64,000 nucleotides of DNA from positions 502,001-566,000 of the forward strand of contig BDSI01000039.1 of NCBI GenBank assembly GCA_003117195.1, read 5' to 3'. The position numbers were made by a program, and so were the translations under genes. Below the pieces are notes generated by a model. That model was not told the origin of the DNA. It saw only the letters and a program-made list of their open reading frames with translations, and ran no database searches. This document shows positions 32,401 to 43,867 of the stretch, piece after piece. Positions within the stretch are counted from its first letter, which is position 1. Every line of letters starts with the position of its first letter. Source of the stretch: Eudorina sp. 2006-703-Eu-15 (lineage: Eukaryota > Chlorophyta > Chlorophyceae > Chlamydomonadales > Volvocaceae).

Positions 32401-33560
32401 GAGTGCAGGAACAGCCCGCACCGTATCCGGTTGAACCGCTTACGCAGAAGGCTGGGCAGCACCAGCAGATGGTAGTCGTGAATCCACACGTAGTCCGTAT
32501 CCGTCGCAAGCTCCTCCATCACCTTCTCGCAGAACACCTGTTTCGCGCCCGAAGCATACCGAGACCCAAGCCATATCAGAGACGAACAGACGGACCCCGT
32601 CCGGGAGATCAGCAGCCATGCATGTGGGCCCCTAAACAGCCTAAACCGGCGTGTTACGGGTGCCGCGTACCTTGTTGGCTTTCACGTACGCCTGCCACAT
32701 CTCCTGGTCAAACCTCCCCGAGCTGTCCGGGGAGACGGGCAGCACGTAGTGGAACAGCGGCCACAGCTGCTGCTTGCAGCACCCTGTGACGTACAGGTTG
32801 ACGGGATTCCGATGCAGGAAGGGCAGGTCGACATGAGGGGGTTTCTCCAACATTACGACGCTCAGTCACCATGTCCAGATCAGGACCACCAACGATACAT
32901 GACTGGTCACCGCGATGCTCGAAACGGCTTGCCTTTGTAGAATTTGTCGCGAAGGTCCCGATCCAGAAATGCCGGACAGCAGTTATAAAGTCGTTTCAGC
33001 TGTGCGGCCACCGCCTGCGGCAAGCCGGAACCGACATTGCGAACTGCATCGGCTGACGCAGCTGCTGACGAGTGGCAGTGAACCTGACGTAAAACTTACT
33101 TCCTGCTCTTCGACGGCAACGTCTATCGGAAGTGATCCCACGTACATCACTTCCAGCTCTGGTGGAATTCCCTCCTGCGTTGCCAGGACATCCCGTCATG
33201 AGCCCGGCAGCACCGCAGAAGATGGTAGAACTTGCATACCTTGGCCTGACCAACAAGAGCATCCTCGTCCCATTCGAATTCCCAACCAGTTGCGCCGCGC
33301 TTGACCCTCAGTGGAAGGTGGTTGGACACAATTATCAGCCTACGCATCCAGTACGCCGCCATTAGGTCATAGGCCACCTTTGTATATAATAAAGCGCTGT
33401 TACCAGACCTGGTAGATCGCCCATCGTGGCTTTCAGTGCTGGGTCGTGGGCTGAGAGTGCTCCGCCCCATACGCGAAGCCTGGTTGCCATGGGGCTCGCC
33501 GCCGTCGGCGAGCAATGCAAGATTATGATACGAGCCACGGGCGTTCTGCATCCTCTGCAT
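26425..33560 (-). CDS. Class II trehalose-6-phosphate synthase/phosphatase
   Basis: Exons 5' to 3': 33409-33560, 33240-33339, 33100-33174, 32933-33014, 32671-32783, 32318-32537, 31361-31498, 30695-30903, 30073-30382, 29411-29607, 28878-29008, 28309-28498, 27672-27893, 27008-27289, 26425-26550; about 849 aa (871 if the first 69-nt intron is retained). An N-terminal GT20 domain (YVWIHDYHLLVLP, HSPFPSSE, LLNADLIGFHTFDYARHF, FKGVELKLLA, ATRDGMNLVPYEYV) precedes a HAD phosphatase domain (FLDYDGTL, FMLCIGDDRSDEDMY). The N-terminal SYHNLALLADGGE resembles the SYSNLLELASGD start of plant class II enzymes. The GT20 part has HLP where active synthases have an arginine after SN, and CDDLDVFKG where they have ERLDYSKG, so synthase activity is doubtful. 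The phosphatase motifs are intact. The intron 32784-32932 has a GC donor. The likely role is trehalose-6-phosphate metabolism or sugar-status signalling in the cytosol. Confidence 0.95.
32784..32932 (-). other. GC-AG intron in the TPS gene
   Basis: On the minus strand the donor is CTACAAAG|GCAAGC and the acceptor gtcacag. It yields RDLRDKFYKGCCKQQLWPLF, the expected continuous family sequence. The nearest GT gives the wrong phase. Confidence 0.8.
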
Positions 33561-34916
33561 CCTGCTGTGACTGTGTTACGCCGCTATAATGCCAATCTAC
33601 GAGAACAACGTCCACATCTCATGGCTCTTTGGTAATTTTTACAGGCCAAAATTTGCTACAACCTGCCTAAAGCACGGAGGCAAGGGAATTCTTTAGGCAC
33701 AAATTCAGTTGTAGTAAGGTACTACACGTACCGGTACGGAATGTCGTCTATCCTTACAACAAGCAAGCACAAAGCTGCAACAGTGCAACTCGGACAGCTC
33801 TATTTTCACCAACTGATGAATACAAAGAAATGTGACTGGCTTATGTAACGGTCGTTAAAACGTATCCCCAGAGCGCTCGGCACATCCCGCTGATTCAGCA
33901 ATCGTTGGGCAAAACGATGTTTTCAAAGCTAAGCATTATAATTGTAAGGCCCCTAGAATGCTGCCGAGGATAGCAAGTGAAGCGGTCGTGGGCAAGTGTG
34001 ACCTTGATGCGTAAATTACTATATTAATAAAGGGGAGGGGGCCTTTTCAGTCAATGGGTTTTGGCATGGCCCGAACCCTTCGTGAACCCAGCGCAACGCG
34101 CACCCGAGTGAGTCCGGCAGGTTGCAGCATCCTGGTGCAGGGTAGCAGGCGCATAACCCGACGCCTCCAGCCGTCCATCACAGCCCGTTGGGAGACGTAT
34201 TCCCGCCCGGCAGCAGCAACCGGACTGCTGCGCCCGTGGGTCCGTTCCTTGCATGCGACCAGGAAAAGAGCTACCCGGGCTTCCCACACGCCAGCATCTG
34301 GACGGAACCGGTCAAGGCCGTTAAACTTCCCTTGCAGCTTCACCGATCTCCTCGTATTCGAAGCCGTCCCATCTACCTCCACACGGATCGGAGCAATCCT
34401 TCGGAGCCTGACGTCCCACTGACGTTTTCGACGGTCTCGGCAGCGGGCCTCTCGGGTCCACAGCGTCCCAACTGCAACCCCAGCGAACTATCGGACCCCG
34501 CGTGGGCGCCATCACTGTTCCCACGTGCCGTCCTTTCCGTCGTCGCGCTTGGACACGTGTAACCCCCAAGCCCGATGGATCGGGCCGCGGATCCGTGCCG
34601 TGTCGGGAGCCCACTGGCAGTGCGCTCATCCTGCTACACCATACTCCCCACGCGGCAGGGCCAGGGGCAGCAGCTCAACCCCGATCCAGGGTCTCCGCTG
34701 CAACTCGGCGGGGGCCGTCAAGCCGCCAGTCCCGCCAACCAGACAAACACGCACGTCCATCCCTGCGCCTGGTCCACCTGGTGCCGACGTGGGTTGATTC
34801 ACACGCGGGCCGCCCGCATCCCCTCCACTGCCGCTTGGAACCCAGCCCTGCTCCGCACCCGGCCCTTGCAGGCCGCCCAATGTGACACCACCCACCGAAG
34901 ACCCAACACCCCAGCG
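33561..34916. other. Spacer between the hydrolase 3' end and the TPS 5' end
   Basis: The AT-rich right flank of the TPS gene (33600-34040) has almost no open frame and contains the interrupted inverted repeat at 33656-33714. From 34050 to 34900 frames are open on both strands but none is recognisable. A TTACA at 33754-33758 could serve as the minus-strand poly(A) signal of the hydrolase gene. Confidence 0.45.
33656..33714. repeat. Interrupted inverted repeat upstream of the TPS gene
   Basis: Arms ctacaac (33656-33662) and gcctaaag (33665-33672) pair with ctttaggc (33691-33698) and gttgtag (33708-33714). The 15 paired bases are broken by unequal spacers (2 and 9 nt). It lies about 95 bp upstream of the TPS start codon and could be a regulatory hairpin or a small mobile-element remnant. 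Confidence 0.65.
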
Positions 34917-37900
34917 CTACATGCGCGACGTGGGCGACCCCAGACCCGCCGTGAACAAGGGCGCCTCGCCGTCCACCGGCTCGAACAGCTGCCGTACGAC
35001 CTGCTCCGGAACCTGCTGCGCGACGCCGTACCGCCACTTGGGGCGGTTGTCCTTGTCGATCAGCAGCGCCCTGACGCCCTCCAGGAAGTCCGCCTCGCCC
35101 GCGGTGAAACGCCGCGCCAGGGTGTACTCCATCTGCAGGCACTGCTGCAGCGTCATGTGGCCGGCGGCGCTGCGCCGCAGCATCTCCCACGTCACCACGT
35201 GGGACAGCGGCGAGCCCCTGTCAGGGGAGGGGAGCAGCGAGCAGGGGATAGGCAGGCCCGCGCGGGGACGGGGGCAAGTGAGCCATTCGCGGGGCGTACA
35301 ACAGCTGTAACACGTGTCGTACATGCATCATGCACATATGGGTAAAATACATGCATAGTCACGGTGCAGCAGGACTGCGAGCTCCAAGCACCCCCTGCCT
35401 TTGAACACCGCGGCCAACCACGAGCCACGAACCATGTGCAAGCACTGCGGCGTGCGGTTGTCGCCAGGCACGGAGGAGCGGGTCCCGCGCGCCGGGTTGA
35501 GAACGGCCGTGTGGGCCTTCCTGGTGGGGCTCCGGACGTCATGTGCGCGGCAGACCGCGCAGTCACATCGGCGGTCAGGGCCCCAACGCCCCATGTGCAG
35601 CTGTGCGTGTGTGCATGCCGGCGGCCCACCCCGCTGCGCGAAAAAACGTAAGGTCCTGCACACGTGGCCCCATATGGGGGCACCAGCGCCATCGATCCAT
35701 CACATCACTGGCCTGCCCTTGGCCTCCTCTTTTCCCCTTCACTCCTGGACCCGCCTCACCCCCAGGAGTGAGGCGGGCACCCCCTTACTTGCGCATCGCC
35801 GCCAGGGTGTCTCGAACGAACGCCCGGGCCTCCGCACCACCACCATCGCCGCCGCCGCCTGCCGCAGCCGGCCCCGACCCCGCCTCCGCCGCCCGGTCCG
35901 CCTCCCGCACAGCCGCCTCCAGGGAGGCCATCACCTGGGGCACACTGCCCAGCCCGAAGTGCGCGTTGATCAGCGGCAGCTTCCACTCCAGCAGCGCGCT
36001 CCGCTGGGGACCGGCTCCGGAACCGGTTCCGGAGCCGGCGCCAGGCGGCGGCGTGGGTTGCTCCAGGGAACGCAGCAGGGCGTCCAGTTGGGACCGGTCC
36101 GCGGCGCGGGGCCCCAGGCGGCGAATGCCCTCCTCCAGCTCGGTCAGGCGGGAGGAGGGGATGCAGTGAGTGGCGAAGCCGGCGTCCTTAACCTCGGCGC
36201 CTGCGTGGGCGGTCGGGTGTGGGCGGTCAGGTGTGGACGGTCAGACGGCTCAGGTCACCCGCGCGATGGAGGAGTTCCTGTGTTGTAGGGTGTCGCATCC
36301 TGAACCGCCGGGAGAGTCCCCGGCGTGCAAATTGAGCACGGGCGCTGAAGCAAGATGAAACCGACGACGACGACGACGACGGCATGCCGAGAGCCGCATA
36401 TTCCATTAGCATCTCGCAACGTGTTGGCCATGGCGCACAGCGATTCGAGTAGCGAATGAGACGGAGCCCCTAGCGTCCACGCCCCCCAGCGGCCCTACCG
36501 ATGAGCCGCTGCCCCGTCAGACCCATGTAGCGGCCCAGGTGGCCGGGCAGGCGGTGCAGGAAGAAAGCCGCCCCCACGTCAGGGAACAGCCCGATGCCGG
36601 ACTCGGGCATGGCCAGCACCGTCCTGAGGGGGAGTATGGTACATCGGAGGGGCGCACGGGGCAGGCGGGTGAGGGTGCCGTGTGCGAACCACGGGGCAGG
36701 CGGGTGAGGGTGCCGTGCGCGAACCACGGGGCAGGCGGGTGAGGGTGCCGTGCGCGAACCACGGGGCAGGCGGGTGAAGGCGCTGTGTGAACAACGGCCT
36801 TCATGACCTTCCGCGGGGCGACGGCGGGAACGGCGAAGAGGCGAGCGTAAGCAGTGGGGGAATCTGGCGAGATCTGGATGGCCCAGACACGGAGGCAAGC
36901 GCTCGCCGCCTTGCAGCAAATGGGGAGGGGCGGCTGCGCGGGCAGGAGGCCGGAGGGCTTTGCGATGTCGGTTGATGCGCCCCGCCGCGACGGTCAACGG
37001 TCAACGGTAAACGGTGCGGCGCTGAGCTGACGGGCGGCGGGCGGACCGACGGGCCGGAGTCTCGTCCTCTTGTACCTCTCCGTGGCCACCCGGAAGGTGC
37101 CGTGGTACGACACCCCCACGCCACCGCCCATCACGATGCCGTCGATGACCGCCACGTACGGCACCGGCAGCTGCGCGATGGCGTTGTTGTTGGCATACTC
37201 GACACGGAAAAACTCGCTGCCGTACGCCCAGTCCCCGGCCCGCGCCCGCAGAACCACCTCCTTGACGTCCCCGCCGGCGCAGAAGGCCTGCGGTCAGCCA
37301 AGGAGCCCGGGCTGGGCTCAGGTGGGGCAGCTGAGGGGGTGCGGCAGGTGGTCGACTGGACCCCGCAGTCGGTCGGCTGCAGCGTCGCTCTGACGCCTGG
37401 GGCAGCTAGGACCACCACAACGCGGGGCCGTCTTGGCTCCCTGGTGGCCGCAGCTACCGACAGGTCATACACAGGCGGCAAGCAGGTGCCGTCGCGTGCG
37501 ACCTAGCGGCAGCAGGGCAGGTGCACGGCTCCAGGTGCGCGGCCCCATGAACAAGTCCGCGAGGAACCCAACCGTGGCGGGTCGGTGCACAGCGCAGCAC
37601 CTGCTCGCCGGAAACCTGCCGGTGCCTGCCGGCCAGACGCGCACAGCCTCACACCTTGTAGCTGCGCCCAAGAGGAGGTGGAGGAGGAGGAGGAGGAGGC
37701 GGAGGAGGCGGGATGGGGTCAACCCCCTCATGCCGCCACAGGGGTCCCCCCGAGTCTGTACAGCATCAGGTTCATCGCTGCCTGTCATGTTCCTGTGACC
37801 CCTCTTTGGACCCTCCCGCGCCCCTCCCTGGTCGGCCCCTTGCCTCCCGCGCCCCTCCCTGGTCGGCCCCTTGCCTCCCGCGCCCCTCCCTGGTCGGCCC

Positions 37901-38937
37901 CTTGCCTCCCGCGCCCCTCCCTAGTCGGCCCCTTGCCTCCCGCGCCCCTCCCTGGTCGGCCCCTTGCCTCCCGCGCCCCTCCCTGGTCGGCCCTCCCGCT
38001 CACCTTGCCTCCCGCGCCCCGCACCACGACACACGACACGGGAGACCCGGGCTGACCGAGCTCCTGGTTCAGGCACAGCAGCCGCTGCACCTGTGGACAA
38101 CCGACAGCCGTGGAGTTAGGAAGTGGGTACGGATTTGGCGTGGGCATAGATGTGGGGGGCTGATGGATTTGGAGTGGGTACGGATTTGGAGCGGGGTACG
38201 GGAGGCGTTGGGGTTCGAAACCCATGGCGACCGGGCCGTGAGCAGGGCAAGGCGACTGCATGAACCTGAGGCCGTAATGTACATCACGAATGGAATGAGG
38301 CGGCTGCAGTTGTGCGCAGGGGGAAACGCTCACAATACGGACGCGGGAAATCGGGAAAGGCGGGTGTGTGCCTGCGAGCTGGCGCTGGCCCGGCGCTGGG
38401 CGTATGGCTAGACAACGCGGACCCACGCTCCCAACGCTGCATGGCAAAGCGTACCACCCACCATGCCCAGGGTCAGAGAGTTCAGCGCCCGTGGCCTGCA
38501 CAGCAGCGCGCGTGTGCGAGCGAGGGCGGCATGGCATCAGGGGAATGAAATCGCTGTATCGGGTAATCGGAGTGTGATCAATCCTATGGCTTAAATTGGC
38601 GATGGCCGCCTAGGTGATGGAATCTCCGGGACGGGGCGGGCGCCGGATGATGTCCGAAAATGTCTGTGCAGGACAAAACCCTCGGGTGAGCACCCAACCG
38701 AACGTGCTGGGTACATCTCGCCCGAGGCTGGCACGTTGCATAAAGATATGCATACCTATTCAATGTCACGAACGCTACCGCATTGTTGACGTCCACCAGA
38801 ACCTGGGTCAGCGCCGAGGAAAACCACAGCGTCGTCCCAGGGACCTCCCGCGGTTTGTCATTTCAACAGCATCAAATGCGAAGCGATTTAGTCCTCACCT
38901 CGGGCTCTTCAGTTGGGCCATCCGACTTTTTGCTCAT
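34917..38937 (-). CDS. HIBCH: 3-hydroxyisobutyryl-CoA hydrolase-like protein with C-terminal SRM
   Basis: Exons 5' to 3': 38899-38937, 38756-38802, 38462-38495, 38004-38090, 37076-37287, 36499-36623, 35789-36200, 34917-35217; exactly 1257 nt (418 aa). The crotonase fold is clear: [25 protein letters not shown] (oxyanion hole), [20 protein letters not shown], then [18 protein letters not shown] carrying the Glu and Asp that act in HIBCH. The C-terminal part, [36 protein letters not shown], is the HIBCH-specific tail. The reaction is hydrolysis of 3-hydroxyisobutyryl-CoA in valine breakdown. The last three residues, SRM, form a plant-type PTS1, and no N-terminal presequence is visible ([13 protein letters not shown]). 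Peroxisomal location, as for Arabidopsis CHY1, is therefore likely. The first three exons are only 39, 47 and 34 nt. Confidence 0.95.
36655..36777. repeat. 35-bp minisatellite in a hydrolase intron
   Basis: About three and a half copies of a 35-bp unit containing cacggggcaggcgggtgagg. It lies immediately behind the exon 36499-36623. Confidence 0.85.
37812..37999. repeat. 30-bp minisatellite in a hydrolase intron
   Basis: Six copies of a 30-bp unit (cgcccctccctggtcggccc plus cttgcctccc), nearly invariant, abutting the exon at 38004-38090. Its last bases merge into the splice donor region. Confidence 0.9.
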
Positions 38938-39572
38938 GCTCGAGACAAGACGGACAAAAGGACGCTTTGCCGCGAGGCTGGAAGAGTACGAGACTTTCCG
39001 CGCAGCCCCTGCTATTAGGCGTGCTAGTATCATACATAAAATTCAAGCCGTGCAATGAAAATTTTTGACAACTGTTTTGTTCATGAGATGAGTAAGGTAG
39101 CTTGCGTGTAAACGACCTCTTACGGCAGCGTTTTTTAAAGGCGAGCTCCAGTGATGGTATCTTAGAGAAATAGAATGAAACGATTACTTCAATAACAGAA
39201 ATGCGGAAACGTGAATGTGTACTGACGGGGGTGGAGCCGAGGTGAGGCCGATTGCCGTAAACAGGCGGAATTTTGCGCCGGTTGCCGATGCATTGATGGA
39301 GCTTGTTGCAGGGATCTGGGCAACAAAGGGATTGGCATTGTTGCCAACGCTCCAGTGGCGCTGGGTACAGTGGCGGTACAGGTGCGCAGTAGATGGGAAC
39401 GCCGCCGGCGGCCGCCGGGGTGCCTTACTCGCAACCCGCCACGAATAAGACCACTCACGCGCTTCCCCCCTCCCCCCGACAAGCATCTGCGAGGCTTGCC
39501 ACAGACCACCGACCTGCGCTCCGCGGCACTGCCCCGCAGGAACGGCCGTACGCGACATCTCTCCTCCCGCAG
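38938..39572. promoter_or_regulatory. Divergent intergenic region, hydrolase/SET gene
   Basis: Separates the hydrolase start (minus) from the first supported exon of the SET gene (plus). It is AT-rich at 39000-39200. The missing 5' exon of the SET gene must lie here or further upstream. One candidate is ATG at 39215, nine codons ending GAG|GTGAGG, in the right phase but too short to supply the N-terminal SET segment. Confidence 0.45.
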
Positions 39573-39716
39573 GCAAGCCCCATCTCCTGCAGGTCATGCT
39601 TCGGCAGCATCAGCGCCTCCACCAAGGGCCTGCAGGCCTGCCGCCGGTGGGTCTACATGTCCCTCTCCAAAGTCGATGTCGTCTCCAGCCTAATGCTGCA
39701 GCAGCAGCTGCTGCTT

Positions 39717-39749
<33 letters not shown>

Positions 39750-42667
39750 CGCAATTTCTGCCGCCATCTCCCCACCTCAACCCCCCTATACCCCCCGTTT
39801 CTTTCTTTCTTTTTTCAATTCAACCCCCCGTACCCCCCTTAGGTTCTGTCCGTGTTGCAGCCATCTCCCGGCCCCTGCCCCTGCCCCTGCCACCGCCACG
39901 CCTGGCGAGCACAGCGGCCACCCCAGACGAGGTCCATGCTGCCCTGGGCCCCCGGCTGCCGCGCCGCAGGTGCCGGGCCGCCCACTACTGCAGCCACAAG
40001 TGCGCCTCCCTGGACCGCAGGGCCCACCGGGATAGCGGCGAGTGCTGGCTGTACGAACACGCATCTGGGCTCAGGTAGGGACCGGGGGCTCCGGGGCAGG
40101 GGGCCACGAACCTGTGAGCTCTCCCGGCTTTGAAGCCCCCCAGTACGGTAACCCCCATCACATCCGGTCCTCCACTCCAAGACCCAGTTCTCCTCGAAGC
40201 ACGTGTGTCCCTCATTTCCCCCGTCCGGCTGTGCGGATGGGCGCCTCGGTCCGTTCAGTCGATCACCTCACCGCAACCAACCCCACCCACCCGTCTTCAA
40301 ATGCCCCGCCCGGCTCGGGGCACATGTGTCGTACACTGCAGCCTGGCAGCCCCTCCGGGCCTGCAGCGCGAGGCGGTGCTGGCGCTGCGCCACCTCGCCG
40401 CCGCCACCGCCGCGCCCGACCGCAGCGCCGCCCTCGTCTGCAACCGGGCGCTGCTGGCCCCCGGCTCGCAGCTCGAGAGGGAGCTCGCGGGCTGGCAGGC
40501 GGCGGCGGTGGCGAGCGCGGTGCTGCAGCCGGAGCTCAGCCCGGAGGGAAGGCTAGAGCCGTGCGACGACGTGGCGCCGCTGCCGGGGGAGCTGGCGGAG
40601 GCGGCCCTCGCGGAGGCGGCGGCGCTGGCGGAGGCGGCGGGTCTGGGCCCCGGCCTGGGGCTGTTGGCGGCGCTGCTGGCGAGGGCGGCGCTGGCGGTAA
40701 GGAGGACGGTGCGGTGGTTGCGCGTTGGGTGACCCCGTGGGGCAACGGCGGGTCACCGTTGGCGGTGGCGCACGGCGGTGCGAGGGGGGCCAGCAGCCTC
40801 CACAGGGGGGGCATTCGTGCTCAGCCGCGCGCGGCGCGGCGCTGGGTGGCTGAGGGACAAGGGCCCCTGCATTCCGAGATGCGCCTCCTAGATCACCTGT
40901 TCAGTGCCTACCTGCCTGCCTGCCTACCTACCTACCTGCCTGCCAAGTTAGCCTGACGTCTGTGCTCGTATTAACCGCATCTACCGCCAGGGCAATGCGG
41001 CGGCGCGGGCCCATGAGCGGGCTGTACGGCGCCAGGCTCAGCGCCGGTCTCAACGCGAGCAGCGCCGTCGGGAGCGGCGGCAGCAGCAGGAAGAGCGGCA
41101 GCAGCAGGAAGAGGAGGACGAAAAAGGGCGCGCGAGGGAGAGGGAGAGGCGGCGAGACACTGAGGGGGGACACGAGCGAGATGCCCTGATGGCTCAGGAA
41201 GCAGCGCCGACCACTGGCGAGGGGAGCGGCAGCAAGCGCACCGCCCCGGCGCCAGTGTCAGGATCAAAGACCAAGAAGCCCCCGGCCGCCGCTGCGTCGT
41301 CCTCTTCCGAATCGTCGTACGAGTCGTCGTCGTCATCCTCAGATGACGGCGCCGTCGACGGCGCCGGAGGCTTCCCGCCGCGGGGGGACAGTCGTCGCCG
41401 CGGGGTGTCGGGCGGCCGCCGCGCGGCCGCTGCCGACGCGCTGCAATCCGTTCTGCAGCTGCAGGCCGTGCTCGCCGCCGCGTCCCGGGCGGCGGCCGCC
41501 GCCGCCGCGGCCGAGGACTTCGCGGCCGCGCCGCTGCCGCCACCTCCCCGGCCGTCGACCCTGCCAGCGGGCGGCGGGCGCGGGGAGCGCGGTGGCGGCG
41601 GCGGCGGCGGCACGGGGCCCGAGGCCGACCGGTCAGTGGATTTTTCGGGGGCGGAGCCACCAGCGGCGGCGGCGGCAGTGGGCGCCGCCGCCCGGGCCCT
41701 GGCGACTGCGCTGAGCAACGCCCTGGAGGTGGCTCTGCACCCCTGCTTCGCCGCGGGGCTCATCGGAGCTCGACGGGGGGGCCCGGGGGACCTGACGGGG
41801 GGGCCCCTGGGTCGGCCGCTGGCGCTGTACAGGTGCTGTGGGTAGGGAACGTGACGGCCTCCCGGGCAAGTGTGGCCGGCGGTTGAGTGGGCGGCTGTCG
41901 CCACAGCCCCGCTGCAGCCTGAGCGGTCGTTCTTTTTATTGTTTTGTGGTGTTGCTTGCGGTGGTGCTTGCGGTGGTGGTGGCTCGGCACCGGGCTATCT
42001 GTGCATGTCGGTCAACGTGGATCGTCCATGGGGTCGTTGGCATCAGTGTGTAGATAAGAGACCCGCCCGCATTAGTGTGGCGATTTCCCGGTGTTTCTTT
42101 TTTCAATTTAGCCCTGTGCGACATCCCGCCACCTCCCCATCCCCATCCCCACCCCCACCCCCTAAGGATCTGATCCCCTCCCTGGACGGACTGTCGCCCG
42201 ACCGGTACGACGCAGGTACGGCAGCCGAATGAACCACTCCTGCCGACCCACCGCCGCCTACCACTTCCGGCCCGGCGGCCAGCTGCTCATCCGCCTGACC
42301 GCGCCGCTGGACGCCGCCGCCGAGGTGACGCTGTCGTACGTGGACCTGGCGCTGCCGACCAGCCGCCGCAGGGCCCAGCTGCGCGACAAGTACGGCTTCG
42401 AGTGCGGGTGCGAGCGCTGCGTGGGGCTCCCAGCCGCCGCCGCCGCCGCCACGGCGGCCGCGGATGATGACCCCGAGGACCATGATGGCGACGGCGGCGG
42501 CGATTGCGGCGGGGCCGCCGGAAGCGGTGGCCTCCCGGGTGCGGACCCATGGGTCACCGCGCGTGCACCGACCCATGGGTTCCCGACGGCCGACGCGATG
42601 TTGTCGGTTGACGGCACCTCGGGGTGGGCTGACCCGGAAGATGAGGTCCGGAGTCCCGGCCGCGACG

Positions 42668-42701
<34 letters not shown>

Positions 42702-43828
42702 GGGTTATGGACACGACGGCGCCCTGTCCGCCGGTGGCGGAGGCCTGGTGGAAGGGGTGGTGGAGGAGGCAGGGACCAAGAGGTCGGGAGGAAATGGCCG
42801 CGTGGCTGTAGCGGCTGTGGCGGCTGTAGCGGATGCGACAGCGCAGGCGGCGACGGCTGCTGCTGCTGCTGCCGCCAAGGCGCTATCCCTGGAGCGGCGG
42901 CTGCAGCTGCTGGTACGGAACTGCGGCGAAAAGCTGCTGCTGCTGCGGAACGAATCCGGTCACCACCCTCCTCCTCCTCCTCCGCAACAGTCAGAACAGC
43001 AGCAGCAGCAGCAGCAGGAACGTCAGCAGCAGCAGAGCCTGGCCGGCGGCGGTGCGGACGTGGAGTCCGTGTTTACGGAAATTGTACGGGGCTTGGACGA
43101 GCTGTGGGCGGAGGCGCGCGCGGGACGGCAAGGACAGGCGGGGACAGTGACGCGGGAGCAGCTGGACGCGACCGAGTCGTCGTCTCAGGACCAAGAGCGG
43201 GAGCCGGCGGCCGGCGGGGCCGACGCGGCGCCGCCGGTGCCGCCGGCGGCGTTTGGGCCCCAGCACGCGGCTTGCCTGGACGCCTACACGCTGATGGCGA
43301 GTGCAGCCCGGCGGTGCGCAAGGGCCGCCACCGCCACCGCCACCGCCACCGCCACCGCCGCTGCCGCTGCGGCTGCCGCTGCAGCGGGCACCGCGGCCCG
43401 GACGCCCGGCACCGGCCGCGGGGACGAGGCGGAAGAGGGAGGCGGAGGCGGGCGGGGAGGCGCGGAGGCGACGGGTGCGCTGGCCTGGTGGAGCCGGGCG
43501 GTTTGTGCGTCTTTGGCGGGCGCTGCGGCGGCGGAGCGGCTCCTCGCGGCAGGTGCGTCGACCTACCGCCGAGTGCGCCGAGTGCGCCGTGTCGTCGCCG
43601 AGGGGTCGCCGACGTTAAACACATGACGTCGGTTTAGACGTCGTCCCCCTCCCGACAGGCTCCTACCCCACACAGGCACATGCGTGCCCGTGTGCCTGTG
43701 TGGGGTAGGAGCCTGTCAGGAGTACGCGCGGGGGCCTTCGGGGACTGTGCCGCCAAGGGGTGTGCACTGTGCAGGCCTCCAATCAGGACGCATCCCAGGT
43801 TCCGCGGCCGGGATCGGGATCCCGTCTG

Positions 43829-43867
<39 letters not shown>

